Positions 19,117 through 30,769 of a stretch of 64,000 bases of DNA are shown here, one piece after another; positions within the stretch are counted from its first letter, which is position 1; the number at the start of each line of letters is the position of its first letter. The notes beneath the pieces are model-generated. The model was not told the DNA's origin and did no database searches. It saw only the letters and a list, made by a program, of their open reading frames with translations. Source of the DNA: Paenibacillus sp. OVF10. GTDB lineage: Bacteria > Bacillota > Bacilli > Paenibacillales > Paenibacillaceae. The stretch covers positions 6,758,001-6,822,000 of the forward strand of contig CP094668.1 of assembly GCA_022836915.1 (NCBI GenBank), given 5' to 3'. Made by a program: the position numbers and the translations under genes.

Positions 19117-22100
19117 CTAGCGTTGAAGCTGTTGTCTGCGGCGGAAGTACATGAATCCCGCGCTACCTAGCGCCATCAGCATCATGCCCACAGCAGTGTA
19201 AGCCATTGTGCTCTCTTCACCTGTTTGTGGCAGCATTCCCTGAGATCCAGAATTTCCGTTTGGCTGTGATGCAGAATTTCCATTGCCCTGTGATCCATCT
19301 GTATCCATTCCAGCAGGAGGTGCAAGTGTACCATCACCATCCGGTGCATCTGTATCCCCAACTGGAGGTGCAGTGTCGTCCCCGTTGGAATCGCCTGGTG
19401 TCGGTGGCACTACCCCGGATTCTTCATCTGTCGGACTTTCGGTTCCTCCCCAGACTCTGTAGGTTCAGTTACAACCGTGCCTGGAACCGACGGATTTGGT
19501 TTTCCTGGTTCCGGAGTTACTGGTTTCTCTGGATCTGTTGTTACACCCGTGGTAGGTGTTCCCGGATTATAAGGTCCACTAGACCCACCACCAGATACCG
19601 GGATAGCCTGATTTGTTTTTTCCACAACTACGGCTTCGGTTTGTATGTTCGTAATTTCAAATGGTACTGGTGTTGTTTCCAACATGTATCCGTTAGGCGC
19701 TTTTATTTCAACCAACTGATATTTATTGATATCCAGGTCTTTAAGTACAATTTCACCTTGTTGATTGGTTGTCAGTGAAGCTTCATCTAGACCTGTTACC
19801 TTGTGGAACTCCCAATTCCCATTTGCATCCATCAATGCAGTTTGAGCCCGTAATTCAAATACAGCTCCTTGAAGGTGCTGAGTTCGACCCGCATTGGTTT
19901 TAATCAATTTCACAGAACGATCATTTTTTTTATTTTCAATGGTCAATTGAGTTTCCGGTTTGATAATAGATACAAGCGTCTCCGGCTGTTCAATAACAAA
20001 GCCTTCTGCCTTGGTCTCTACCAATGTATATGGGCCATAGTCCAAACCGTCGAATTCAATGAGCCCATTTAGGTCGGTTACTTTTGTATCGATGACAATG
20101 TTGGAACGGTCACGCAATTCGAATTCAATTCCTCTTAATAGGGACTTATCCTTGGCATTTACTTTGGTAACGACAAGTTTACCACCTGCACCCATTGCAT
20201 TAGACTTCGTCAATGTAATACTCTCCGTCTGATTCTCTACAATGGTGAACGGAATTGGTGTAGCATCCACTTGATAAAACTCAGGTGCCGCGACTTCTAC
20301 CAGCTCATAATCCCCTGGCGACAGTCCACCTTTGGCGATCTTCCCATCTTCCCCTGTCGTTAACTCATCGATTTTCTCTCGCATTACGCCGTCCTTGGAG
20401 TACAATTCGAAAGTTGCACCCTTAAGTGTCTTGGAGGAGTCCACCGCATCTACCTTCGTTAATTCAAAGCCTTGACGAATCTTTTTATTTTCAATTTCAA
20501 AAGCAATATCAGCATCCTTAAATTCAATCGTTTTACCTGAGGCAGAGCCATATTCAGGATCAACCAAATATCCTGCCGGTGCAGATAATTCTTTTAACTT
20601 ATAAGGGACACCGTTGGTTAGATTGTTTAATCGATAGTTTCTGGAGCTTTCGACCACACCATTCTCGTCCGTTGGTTTCAATGTTTCCAGAAGCGTAGTT
20701 CCAGACGCATTATAGATTGCAAATATTGCACCCTCCAGCGGAACTCCTGTATTACTGACTTTGTGAATTCTGATTTTGCCCAGTCCTGTAGAGGCTCCTC
20801 CACCTGCTCCAGCCAAGGAAACTTTGATTCCCGACTGATTACCTTCTCCGATTACCGAGGAAGATTGGCCTGCAAATTCAACCTTATTCTCAATTCGGGC
20901 GCCATGATCGGCATTAATATAAGACTGATATTCCAGAATGAATGCGGTATGAATATCTTTCTTGAAAGTGAAGGTAAATGTATTGCCCTCCACATTCAAT
21001 TCATAATCAGCTGGATCAACAAGTCCAGCCTTGGTGGATACATTGCCTGAATTGTTGGCAGGTAAATTGGTTGCATATAATTTCAATGAATCAGCCAATA
21101 AAATCTGGTTCTCTGACAAGGTATCTGTTAATTGATTACCCGCAGGAATGAAAGATTGACTTGGATTGATATTTACCGTCCATGATGCTTTATCCGTTGT
21201 ACCTTCTTGCTTCCCTGTTTTGCGCACGTATACACCACCGTTGGCAGGTGTAACACTGGCTGATCTATTAAATCGTATTGCACCACCCTCACCATCCGTC
21301 AGAACAGCCTGGTTAGCATATGCGCCTACGACAGAATATGGTCCATCCAGACTTGTTTGGTACTGAATGCGATAAGCCATTTTGCCCATGTTACCCAGAT
21401 CCAACACAAAACCTTTACCGTCCGGGTTCAGCTGGAATTGACCAGGTGTGAGCGGAACCTCGCTACCTACAGCAGTAACATTATTGGCTCCCTGCAACTC
21501 TAACTCATGAACCTTCAATGAGCCGTCTACGAAAGATTGGTCTCCAGTGTAAGCATCCTTGAGGATTGCATCCTGAATATCAAACAAATTGTAGTTTACA
21601 TCGATTGTCCAGGTGATCTTTTTATCTTTGGCGCTATATTCACCCTTTTTGTTACCATTTTGAATCGTGTAGTCCTGCGGTTTGACCACAGCAGATTTTG
21701 TAATCGCAGTCTGTTTTACATCAGACTCTTCCCAATCGATCTTGGCTGAGTTGCGATATTCATCATTTGTTGGCATACCTGCTGTCGGATCAAAGCTTGT
21801 CTTATAAGTAATAACATGCTCCGTACTGAGCGTTACGCCGTCCTTCAAGCGAAGTGAGAATCCTTTTTCATACGTTGGATCAGCCGGGTCTGGAGTCAGT
21901 TCAAAGTCGTCTTTGTTAACACCACTCACTTGAAGACTACCCGGAATCAGTTTCATATGTCTGCCTTCGTAATTGTCGGTGATGACGATATCCGTCATGT
22001 CCTGCAAATCACGGTTCAAAACAATCTGCCATTCGATTTCTTTTGTGTTGAAGTTTTCACTTTTTACACTCTTTGCAAAAATGACTTCCTGAATGTCTCT

Positions 22101-23624
22101 TCGGCCTGTTTTTGCAGTACCATCATACATGTTCACTGTGTTCGTAATGGTGTCGTTTGTGTAAACACGATGAATGGATTGTGTATCATATTCGATCTCA
22201 TAGGCCTTTGTAATATCGTTCTTAAAATGTAATCTGAAGCCATCATCGAACCCTGTACCCATCGCTTCGAGTGTGTATTCATTCGGATTGATCAGTGTTC
22301 TGTTGGAAGCCGCTCCACTTGTATTAATGTCCACTTGATACACTTTGACGGAATTATTGATCAGTTGCTGTTTTGCCGTATCAAAGCGATCTTCAATCCA
22401 TGCATTCGTTTGCATGATTTCTTGCTGATTGTAGTTATATTGCACTTTCCATGTGATCGTCTGTGTCACCGGATCATATGCACTATCTTGCCCTGACTTG
22501 TTCAAAGGCTCATTAAAACTCACACGAACTCGGCCAATATCTGTTTCGTCGTGCTCGCTCTGATCCGTTGTAAGCGCAACCTGGTTTTGATACTCCACGT
22601 TGGTGAACGGAGCAGTGGTTGGTGCTTTAACACTTGTCGTGTAAGTCACACGATAGGCCTTATCTGTATCTCCCAATTGAATTGGAAACTGTGGTTCCGT
22701 TTTAATTACTGGGCCTTCTTTTACAGATCCATTCAATTGCACTTCCAATTCGCGAATTTCGATATTGCCCTTGAGTTCAAGGTTTGTTGGCAACGTATCT
22801 GTAAGAACCGCATTTTTCAAAGCCTTCTCGCCTTGGTTAAAATCTACGGTCCATTCAATTTCGTCGGAGTTGAAGTTTTCTTTGTTTGCGCTTCCCGATT
22901 TCTTCAACTTATCTACGGCTGTGTTGGCAAAATGTACATCAATGATGCCCTGCCCTACGGAACTAAAGTCTATCTGTTGTTTCAAACCATCTTCCATCTT
23001 GCTCTCATCGAACTTAATCCACACGTAGAAGTTACCTTCTAGCTTCGCATGCTCGATCAGTTCATTAAAGGTAAAGATGATTGTGCCATCTGGATTCACC
23101 ACATACTCCCCAACACCGCCATCCAGATTACCCTTAAGCTGCGACCCGATGATGAATTTATCGGGCAAGTTAAAGGTGAACGTAGAGCCATCGCTATAGT
23201 TGTGGTTGTCATCTGCAAGTCCCCATGTAAAGACTACAGCCACCTCATCCTGAATGCGTGGTCGAATATCTTTGATCATATCTCCTTTGACTTCAATCGT
23301 GCCATTCCCGTTGTCTTCTGGTACCTGATTGTACATCTGCACACTGGTAATCAATTGATCTGTAATTACCGGACCTGCAGCTGCCATTGCTAAACTGCTC
23401 TGGTTGAGGTTTCCTCCCCTCTTCTTCCGGAGTGGCTGCAACGTCAACGTTGTTCATCTCTTCCGAAACTGCCAAACCTTCTTCTGACGCTGTATCGCTG
23501 ATTGCACTGGCTGGCAAATTAGTTAATTCATCCTGAGCATGCATTGTTGGTGTAAATATCCAACCCTGCATCATTTGCGTGACCAGTAACAGAGCAATGA
23601 TCACTATGCTCACTTTTTCCTCAT
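19117..23624 (-). CDS. Large LPXTG-anchored surface protein with repeated adhesin and Cna-B domains (three frameshifts)
   Basis: About 1,500 residues. A signal peptide (MRKKVSIVIIALLLVTQMMQ) starts at the ATG at 23624, after GAGGAGG. Next come five or more domains of about 140 residues sharing an I-x-W-x-V/I-x-x-N core, e.g. IEWTVDFNQGEKALKNA, ITWKVQYNYNQQEI and ITWTIDVNYNLFDIQDA, similar to collagen-binding-type adhesin modules. Four Cna-B-like prealbumin domains follow, e.g. VDAVDSSKTLKGATFELY and VNAKDKSLLRGIEFELRD, of the type that form internal Lys-Asn isopeptide bonds. A P/G/D-rich spacer, LPQTG, one helix and RRRQQLQR end it. Frame breaks are at 23614-23618 (A5), near 23417 and at 19448-19451 (G4). 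Probable sortase substrate. Confidence 0.85.
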
Positions 23625-23742
23625 TGTTTGCATATCCTCCTCGTACGTAGTGTTGGCATACGCCGAAGATTAGAATAGCAAAGCGACATATACAAAAAAT
23701 AGACAACACTAAAATCCTCGTTTTTGAACACAAAATTGAACA

Positions 23743-23774
23743 CAAAAAAGGATACTCCTCAAGCGGAGCATCCT
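23743..23774 (-). terminator. Terminator after transglutaminase-like gene
   Basis: On the minus strand, AGGATGCTCC-GCTT-GAGGAGTATCCT followed by TTTTTT. Confidence 0.8.
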
Positions 23775-23787
23775 GTTCAAACGGTTT

Positions 23788-24914
23788 TTATATTGTCCAG
23801 TTAATTTTGACGCGCAGATCCGTAGTACCTTCCATTTTGGACACATAATAAGAGATCGATTTCATGCCAAGCTGGTACAAATCCTGCAAATCTTCAATCA
23901 GTCCAGACTCCGTACCCTTGTACCTGAACGTGAGCGAGGTTCCGCCTTCCTTCAGTGTACTTTGAACCTTGGTCTTCAGCGCAGCATGGCCTTTGATGGC
24001 ATCCTGTTCATCATACAGGGAATAGTCCAGAGCATGGTACAGCTTCTGATAAGCGGCTTTTTTGCTATCTCCGGCCTTCACCAGCTTTAATAAAGCTTCT
24101 CGATATGGGGCTGGCGCAGCGGGGTACTTGCTTTTGCCTGTCCAGATATGGTCACGTGCCATCTCATCATCGCTCAGCAAATAATAGCTATGGCTAACCT
24201 TACCTTTGCGGTCAGGGTAGGATCATCCCAGGTCGTGTCCATGTGATACCACTTGCCGTCCAGGTTCACGATATTCCAGGCATGAAGCTGCCCACCTGCT
24301 GTACCTTCCACAATCCGGTTATCGATACCTACTCGCTCCAGCATTCGATATGCCAACAGTGAATATCCCTGACAGACGGTACTGCCTGTAACAAGCCCGT
24401 CGTAGGCCGTATATTTCTTCAACGAAGTATCGTAAGAAAGGTTAAGCACAATCCAATCATGGATGACCTTGACCTTCTCATGATCCGTCATGCCTGGTTT
24501 GATGATTTCTTTCAACACGTTTGTGACTTTACGATTCACATAATCGGTCTGTTCCTTGGTCTCCCGATAGGAGAGAGTCACATGGACCTCGGCCGACACA
24601 TTGGAGCCTTTATAATTGAATGCATAACTTTTAACGGTATATTGGATATAAGGGTCACTCTTCATTGCCTCATCGATGGAGGTTTGTAACTGTTTTTTGA
24701 GGCCTTTCACATTACCTTTGTATGTAAAAACAAGTTCCTCCGTTCGCTGTGACATTGCGGTAAGCAAGGTCTGGCGCAAATCTGTTGCCGTGGATATATC
24801 TGATGTCCCTGATGCAGCATACAGTTGATCCAGATCAACCGTACGTGGTAACGCTACAGCAATCAGACAGCCTGCCAGCAGTATGGTGATAATTCGTTTC
24901 CCGTTCTTACCCAT
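23788..24914 (-). CDS. Secreted transglutaminase-like protein (frameshifted)
   Basis: Exported protein of about 375 residues with a hydrophobic signal (RIITILLAGCLIAVALP). The transglutaminase/protease core shows the Cys in TGSTVCQGYSLLAYRML, the His in GGQLHAWNIVNLDGKWYHMD and the Asp in DTTWDDP. This Cys-His-Asp triad makes or breaks amide bonds. Around it are two similar domains with FTYKGNVKGLKKQL and FRYKGTESGLIEDL, probably a duplicated beta-fold. The frame shifts at a GGG on the plus strand (24215-24217). Adding one C on the coding strand gives DRKGKVSHSYYLLSDDEMA. It sits between two surface-protein genes, so a wall-remodelling role is plausible but unproven. Confidence 0.82.
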
Positions 24915-25004
24915 GAAAGGAACCCACCCTTCTTTGCAAAGTTCTCACGCCCTATTGTATCACAAAAGGCTCTGTCGTCATTCTTCTAGTTTTGTCAAAG
25001 CAAA

Positions 25005-25036
25005 TCAAAAGAGACCTTCTAGGGAAGGTCTCTTTG
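25005..25036 (-). terminator. Terminator after SLH-protein gene
   Basis: AAAGAGACCTTCCCTAGAAGGTCTCTTTTG hairpin on the minus strand, about 80 bases downstream of the SLH-protein gene. Confidence 0.75.
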
Positions 25037-25115
25037 ATCTTCAGTTCATTGAATCACGATTACCCGTTATCTTCATCCTATGATTCGTTTGGTCACGATA
25101 TGAGTGGTTCATCAT

Positions 25116-27508
25116 CTAATACAGACGATTACCACTCATAAACGTATCTGTCTTACCTTGAAGCTTCGCGAGCCGTTCCAATACCTGTGACGCTTCAGCT
25201 ACCGTCACTTTGCGTGCAGGCATGAATCGTCCTTCAATCGAAGGAAGCAATCCCAGCTTCAGACTCAGGGAGACTGCTCCCTTACTTGTAATGGCACTGG
25301 CATCCGCGATGTTGGGAAGATCCGATGGCAACGTATAGAATCCGGCCAGCTTCTCATAGCGTAAAATACGTACAAGTAACACTGCCAATTCTTCACGTGT
25401 CATCTCTTCTTGCGGATTCAAATTCTGTTCAGGGTCCGCTCCGGCAAGCCAACGCTGATCGATTAATGCCCGAACTGCCTTATAATAAGGGCTGTCAGGT
25501 GTCACATCAGCGTATAACTTGTCATCTCCGTCCCCACTGTAGTACAGATCCATATTTGGATTAATCGCTCTTGCCAGATAGTTAAACCAATCTCCTCGGG
25601 TGATTACACGATCCGGAAATACGCGCCCCTGCTCATCAGCAAGCAATACGCCATGCTGTGTCATATTGCGTAGAGCTGCTTCGGCCACATGACCCAAGAT
25701 ATCCGTAGGTTCAACCTTGGTTGCAGAGCTTGTGTCCCCGTATAAAAGCTTCCAGTCCCCTGTGTTCGCATCCAGCGCTTCATAGTTGCCATAGATCGAA
25801 TTCTCATCACGTGTAGGCATATAAGCAAGATTCACCCCCGCTGGGATGACTTGACCACCGTTCATACCATATCCGCCATAACGGGAATATGCGAGGATCA
25901 GCTTGAACTCCTCCAGATAGAGTGCCTTGGCCTCTTCATAACTGATGGCTGGCTTAACATCTGCCGGCAGTTGTTCAGGCGTTGCCGCAATACGCGTATA
26001 GAACTCGTTAATCGTCCCGTTGTTCAACACCTGTACTTGTGCCGTATCTTCCTTAACCGGAATTCCGTTCAGATAACGCTGGAACAAAAATGTGCGAGCA
26101 TCATCCACCTCAATCACGTTAGCCAGTCGGAACTGCTCCGTTGCGTCTGGAACTAGCGCAATCACCGTGTCCATCGCCAGTTTCTCAGCCTGCTTCCGGG
26201 TTAACGATTTGCCTGCCTTCTCCTCAGCCGGCTTCTCCTGTTCCATCTCCGGTCCCATTCGTTGCATCATCGTATAACTGTAGATCTGCCCGGTAACTGC
26301 ATCTACCTGTGCTGAGATATCCCGCATGAACATATAGGACATATTCGCACTTCGGTCGCTCCAGCTCAGACTCCATACCTGACTGTTCGGACTTGAGTAA
26401 TATCCCTTGCCCAACTGGCTATGTTCCAGCTTATAACCCTTGGGAATATCAAAGTTTGTTGCGACCCGAGTGGCGGCCTGCTGAACATTTAACCTCGTAC
26501 CATTGGCCGGGGCAAAAGGCGTTACATCACCTTTCAACTTCGTATCCTGCTGCAAAGAATCTTCATCTACAGCTTTACCTGTTAATGTATTAATCCGTTC
26601 CAACGTATTGGCTTCAATCGGAACGATACTGATATTTTTGGGTGTATATGCAAGGTAATACTGCTGACCCTGTTTGGAAGATAGACGATCTTTGGCGATA
26701 TAAGCCAGTTCCACATCGAACTGTTCTTCAAACTGCTGTCTGGCCTTCTCTTCTGAAGCTGCCGGTTTCGATGAGGGATACTTGGCTTCGATCGTACCTC
26801 GTGAGTAACCTGTCACCAAACCACTTTCATCCACATTAATGTAGACTGTCTCTGCGTCAGATAACAATCCATCATGTTTTAACTGGTACCCGTATCGATA
26901 CTCTGTTCTGCCAAACAATGACTCTTGTTCAATGGAAGAATACAGATCTCCAAGCGGAGCATATTCATTATCCTTAAGACCTGGAATCGCTTGGTACAAC
27001 AATGCCACGGCCTTTTCTTCAGCTTCAGCTTTGGTTAACTTCACATCCGATTCCAAGACATGTTTATCCAGGATATCCGACGGCAAATGTACACTTAACA
27101 CTTCCCCTGTGCCTGCATGTACAGTTCCACTGAATCCCGACGTATGATTTCCTTGTGTAATCTGAAACCCGATCTCCCATGCCTTGTAGTCTGGCGGTGG
27201 ATAGGAATTAGGTGAATCGAATCGTGCAGATGAGATTGTTGCTTTTTTAACAATGGAAATAATTTCAGTATATTTTCACTGGCTTGCCTGGATGAGATTT
27301 TCGCTCCCTCAGGCACGTCATTGCTCGTTGCGTCTAGTTGTTCATTTTCCCCCGTTGTCGCTTCGGTCAACTGCTCTGCTTGCGCGGCTGATGCACTGCC
27401 TGCAAAACCTGGTGTTTGCGAAGCAAGCAGCAGTGTTGCCATCGCTGCGGTTGTTGCTTTGGTTGCGAACATTTTCATACGTAAATTAAACTTCCAATTC
27501 AAACTCAA
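25116..27508 (-). CDS. Secreted YcdB-like (PepSY-related) protein with SLH-type C-terminus (frameshifted)
   Basis: About 797 residues. It has an N-terminal signal peptide with AAMATLLLASQTPGFAGSAS. The central part repeats a YcdB/PepSY-like pattern: TKAEAEEKAVALL, EEKARQQFEEQF and TRKQAEKLAMDTVIALVPDA, each followed by a strand-rich segment. The last 180 residues carry S-layer-homology-like repeats (RVFPDRVITRGDWFNYLARA, YYKAVRALIDQRWLAGADP, MTREELAVLLVRIL), which bind secondary cell-wall polymer. The T6 run at 27243-27248 breaks the frame. A7 on the coding strand yields LFPLLKKATISSARFDSP. The preferred start is the TTG at 27508 after GGGAGAGG. Function is unknown beyond surface location. 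Confidence 0.8.
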
Positions 27509-27664
27509 ATCTCGACCTCTCCCTTCAATTTCATACAAAGAAGCATAACAAATAACCTCGCATGAATATTGCCAGTCTATTCTATGATACCATAAGCTTC
27601 CTTTTTAATCGTCGTTTTCCGGGCAATTTTACAAATGTGAATTTCTGCATATTGCTAATAACAG

Positions 27665-27695
27665 CAAAAAAACGCCAACCACGTTGGCGTTTTCT
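27665..27695 (-). terminator. Terminator after alpha/beta hydrolase gene
   Basis: AAAACGCCAACGTGGTTGGCGTTTTTTT hairpin on the minus strand. Confidence 0.85.
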
Positions 27696-27734
27696 CTGTT
27701 AGCCTGCACTCTTATGTAGGCTGATTCTACCTTA

Positions 27735-28659
27735 TCAACTACTCGCTATAGACGAATCATTCGACTTCGCCTGACCTTGGACATGGGTTTTCAAAAAGGG
27801 AATAACGGTGTCCCAGAAGGCGGGATCTTCCTCGGAACAACTGTGTCCTCCGCTGTTGACCCATAGATGTTCAACAGGCGGATCGGCTTTGGACATAAAA
27901 TATTCAAGCTCACTCGGGGAATGAAATTATCTCCCTTGGAGTGCACCATAAGCATCGGCAGTTGCATCCCCCTGCGCCGTTCATTCAGCATCATCACCGG
28001 ATCACGCTGACGATAGGATTTCAGAGATTCACCCAGTCGCCAGAACCAGATTCTCGGAATTAACTGGGCCAGTGGAAACAAGGGCAGACGCCGGCGTCTC
28101 AGCTCTGAACTGACGATCACCTCAAATTGCGAAGGCATCGAGTCCGTAATCACTGCTGATACAGGAATTCCCTCCGTCACTGCAAGAATCGTACCCAATC
28201 CCCCCAAAGAATGACCAAGCACTCCGATGGCATCCGCATCAATCTCTGGTCGTGCAGTCGTATACTGCAACGCCGCGAGCAGATCATCCCGGAACAGGTA
28301 GGCAGATGCAGCACGAACCGGATCACTGGCCCCATGACTACGCACATCATACATAAATAAGGCATATCCTGCTTCCCAGATCGGACGTGCGTAACGAAGA
28401 ACACGGGAGCGATTAGAGCCCCAGCCATGTGCAATAATAACGAGCGGCCATGGTTTCGGAATATCGGCTCTGGCCGGGATGAACCAGCCATGCACCCGAC
28501 CTCCCCACTTTCAAAGGTCACATCCTCAAATGGCATTGGGGGTGTCAGTGTGATTGGAATCTTCTTGGGTGTCTGGCTCTTTACCGCTGCCTTCCATAAT
28601 CCACCTGCCGTTACTGCGGCCACGGCGAGCATGCCGCCTATCATTGTTTTAGCTTTCAC
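27735..28659 (-). CDS. Alpha/beta hydrolase (two frameshifts)
   Basis: Serine hydrolase of the YqkD/YfhR-like group. It begins with an N-terminal membrane anchor or signal (MIGGMLAVAAVTAGGLW). The oxyanion region VIIAHGWGSNR, nucleophile elbow GVLGHSLGGLGT, the acid in MVHSKGDNFIP and a late histidine (NSGGHSCSEED) are recovered only when two frameshifts are repaired: a G added near 28495 (GEVGVHGWFIPARA) and a C added to C4 near 27917 (IPPSELEYFM). The corrected product is about 308 residues and ends at 27735. The start is the GTG at 28659, correctly spaced from GGAGAGGAG. The substrate is unknown. Confidence 0.75.
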
Positions 28660-28827
28660 AGGGCATCTCTCCTCTCCGAATTCTGGCATACATCCATCAT
28701 AAAACAATAGAATGAACGGTACGTTAAAGGACATCGGTTTTTATGATAAAGATTGATCCAACAATTAATTTAAAGGCGCCTTCATATATATACCCCAATA
28801 TACATATCCCTCATATGACACTGGAGC

Positions 28828-29454
28828 CTAGGCTTCGGCTGCTTCCACAAATCTCCGTGCACATGCTGCAATCTGCTCATGATCTCCTGAGGCAAGGGCT
28901 TCTTGTGGCAAAAGTGCACTTCCCAGACCCACTGCAGCAGCGCCTGCTGCATAATAATCAGCAATATTCTCCAGTGTGGCACCACCTGTTGCCAGCAGTG
29001 GAATATGATTCAGTGGAGCTTTGATCTCCCGCAGATACGGTATACCCAGACTCGCCATCGGAAACAACTTCACAACTCGTGCTCCCGCTTCATGGGCAGC
29101 GACAATTTCTGTGGGTGTCATGGCTCCGGGCCAGATCTCGACACCATGTTCTACAGCATATTCAATGACAGACAGATCGACATTAGGAGACACCAGAAAT
29201 TGTGCGCCTGCAGCGACCGCTTCCTTTGCCATCTGCACATTCAGTACCGTACCCGCTCCAACAAAAGCCTTTCCTTCATGCCGCTCACGCCAGTCTGCAA
29301 TAATATCATGTGCTCCAGGTGTGTTCAGTGTGACTTCCATCAGTCGGATGCCACCATTCGTCATACCTTGTCCAGCTGTTACTGCCGCCTCACGGCTTAT
29401 ACCTCGCACAATCGCGACTAGCCTCGACTCTAATAGAACTTCCGTCAGATTCAT
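28828..29454 (-). CDS. eda: 2-keto-3-deoxy-6-phosphogluconate / 4-hydroxy-2-oxoglutarate aldolase
   Basis: Class I aldolase that cleaves KDPG to pyruvate and glyceraldehyde-3-phosphate, the last step of uronate breakdown and the Entner-Doudoroff route. A (beta/alpha)8 barrel of 208 residues is predicted. The catalytic glutamate is in LMEVTLNTPG, the Schiff-base lysine in ARVVKLFPM, and the phosphate site in LLATGGATLENIADY. I start at the ATG at 29454 (MNLTEVLLES) because AAGGGG is well spaced there. The ATG at 29478 would add eight residues. It fits the kdu genes at 46-49 kb, which feed KDG to this step, although no KDG kinase is seen in the window. Confidence 0.88.
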   Translation of the reverse strand: MNLTEVLLESRLVAIVRGISREAAVTAGQGMTNGGIRLMEVTLNTPGAHDIIADWRERHEGKAFVGAGTVLNVQMAKEAVAAGAQFLVSPNVDLSVIEYAVEHGVEIWPGAMTPTEIVAAHEAGARVVKLFPMASLGIPYLREIKAPLNHIPLLATGGATLENIADYYAAGAAAVGLGSALLPQEALASGDHEQIAACARRFVEAAEA

Positions 29455-29616
29455 ATCCAGTTCCCCTTGCTTCATCAATTCGGCAGCCGAAGACAGGCAA
29501 TCATGGTCACCGCTTTTCCGTTATTCATTATTGTAAAGCATATCCTCCCTGGATGAAATACATTAATCCATTTCAATATGAATGCGTCTGTCACCAACTC
29601 TATGATGTGCTTTTAT

Positions 29617-29680
29617 CACAATGCAAAAACCTCTCCATGGAACATGGGCTGATTCACCCATTCAATTCCACAAAAGAGGC
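29617..29680 (-). terminator. Possible terminator after glycosyltransferase genes
   Basis: CCTCTTTTGTGGAA...TTCCATGGAGAGG followed by TTTTTG on the minus strand. The stem is long and imperfect. Confidence 0.4.
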
Positions 29681-29698
29681 ATCATTTCCGTCGGAAAC

Positions 29699-30769
29699 CT
29701 AAGCATTTTCCAATACGTTATCCTTCTCCAAATCTTTAAAGTATCGATCGTTATATAACATGCTTGGATGTGTTGGATGATAGGCGAGTGCGATGTCATT
29801 ATGTTCTCGGGCCTTGGCACGGTTACCCATCCGGTCATAACAGACACATAGTTGCAGATGCGGCATCCAGGTCCAGGCTGCTTCATTCAGCACTACCATA
29901 GGATCATCAGGACGTACAGCACGAGTCGCCTGTTCGTACCAGAACAGGGCCTTGCGATAATCTTCACGGTCGGCAAAATAACCACCCAATCGACAGCATA
30001 TCTCGGCTCTTGGCAAATCATAGGCAAATGATCGGAACAACGCCGTGACTTCCTGCTCCGGACGTTCAAGTGCAGCTTCACAATCCGCAATTTTCTGGCA
30101 AGCAGCGATCTGATCTTCCACCCAGCCCAGCCCGGTATCCAGAAACTTCTCATAGTACTTCACCGCATCCTCATGCTGTCCATGGTCTTTCAGTTCATTA
30201 CCGAAATAGTACAAGTCACGCGGCCCAAATTCCTCTCCGGCCTGTTCCCTTTTGCGATAGATCCGCAGATTACGATCGGTATACTCCTTATCTTTCTTGT
30301 GGGTAACCGCTATATCACTATGCAGCAGATTACCCGCTACAGCCAGATATTCATGCACCGCACCAATCCAGCGAAATTGCCGGTCCCGACGCACCAGACG
30401 ATTCCGCCGCAGGCTGTAGGCTACCTTGCCATCTGCTGTGAATGACAGATTGTAATCCATCGTGACACTATCAACATCCGGGTCCAGCGAACGTTTCAAG
30501 GCGATCAGTTTCGCCCGATCTTCCGGTTCGAACACATCGTCGGCATCCAGCCAAAGAATATATTCACTCTTTGCCTGATCGAAGGCATAGTTGCGTGCTG
30601 CTGCAAAGTCATCCACCCATTCAAAATCAACGATACGATCCGTATATCTGGAAGCGATCTGACGAGTGCGATCCGTTGATCCGGTATCCACGATTACAAT
30701 CTCATCGGCAATACCGTTGACCGAGTCCAGACATCTGGCAAGGGAAGCTTCTTCATTTTTTACAATCAT
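29699..30769 (-). CDS. GT2-family glycosyltransferase with TPR-like C-terminus
   Basis: Transfers a sugar from a nucleotide sugar. It has the GT-A fold: VIVDTGSTDRTRQIA, the acidic metal motif LDADDVFEPEDR and WIGAVHEYL. Residues 190-356 form TPR-like helical repeats (DLYYFGNELKDHGQHEDAVK, DREDYRKALFWYEQAT). The first beta strand ITLCMIVKNEE begins before the ATG at 30769, and no start codon lies in that frame for at least 60 bases. The domain is therefore probably the C-terminal half of the upstream glycosyltransferase, joined through a missing G in the CCCC run at 30829-30832 (LPGVSAFNRRARRGEETIS). The acceptor is unknown. Confidence 0.72.
   Translation of the reverse strand: MIVKNEEASLARCLDSVNGIADEIVIVDTGSTDRTRQIASRYTDRIVDFEWVDDFAAARNYAFDQAKSEYILWLDADDVFEPEDRAKLIALKRSLDPDVDSVTMDYNLSFTADGKVAYSLRRNRLVRRDRQFRWIGAVHEYLAVAGNLLHSDIAVTHKKDKEYTDRNLRIYRKREQAGEEFGPRDLYYFGNELKDHGQHEDAVKYYEKFLDTGLGWVEDQIAACQKIADCEAALERPEQEVTALFRSFAYDLPRAEICCRLGGYFADREDYRKALFWYEQATRAVRPDDPMVVLNEAAWTWMPHLQLCVCYDRMGNRAKAREHNDIALAYHPTHPSMLYNDRYFKDLEKDNVLENA

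Noticed and set aside
29475-29528. 17-codon frame (MNNGKAVTMIACLRLPN) ahead of the KDPG aldolase
   Set aside because: A decent AGGGAGGA site precedes it, but it has no recognisable function and could equally be a frame-shifted N-terminal extension. Too little evidence to call.
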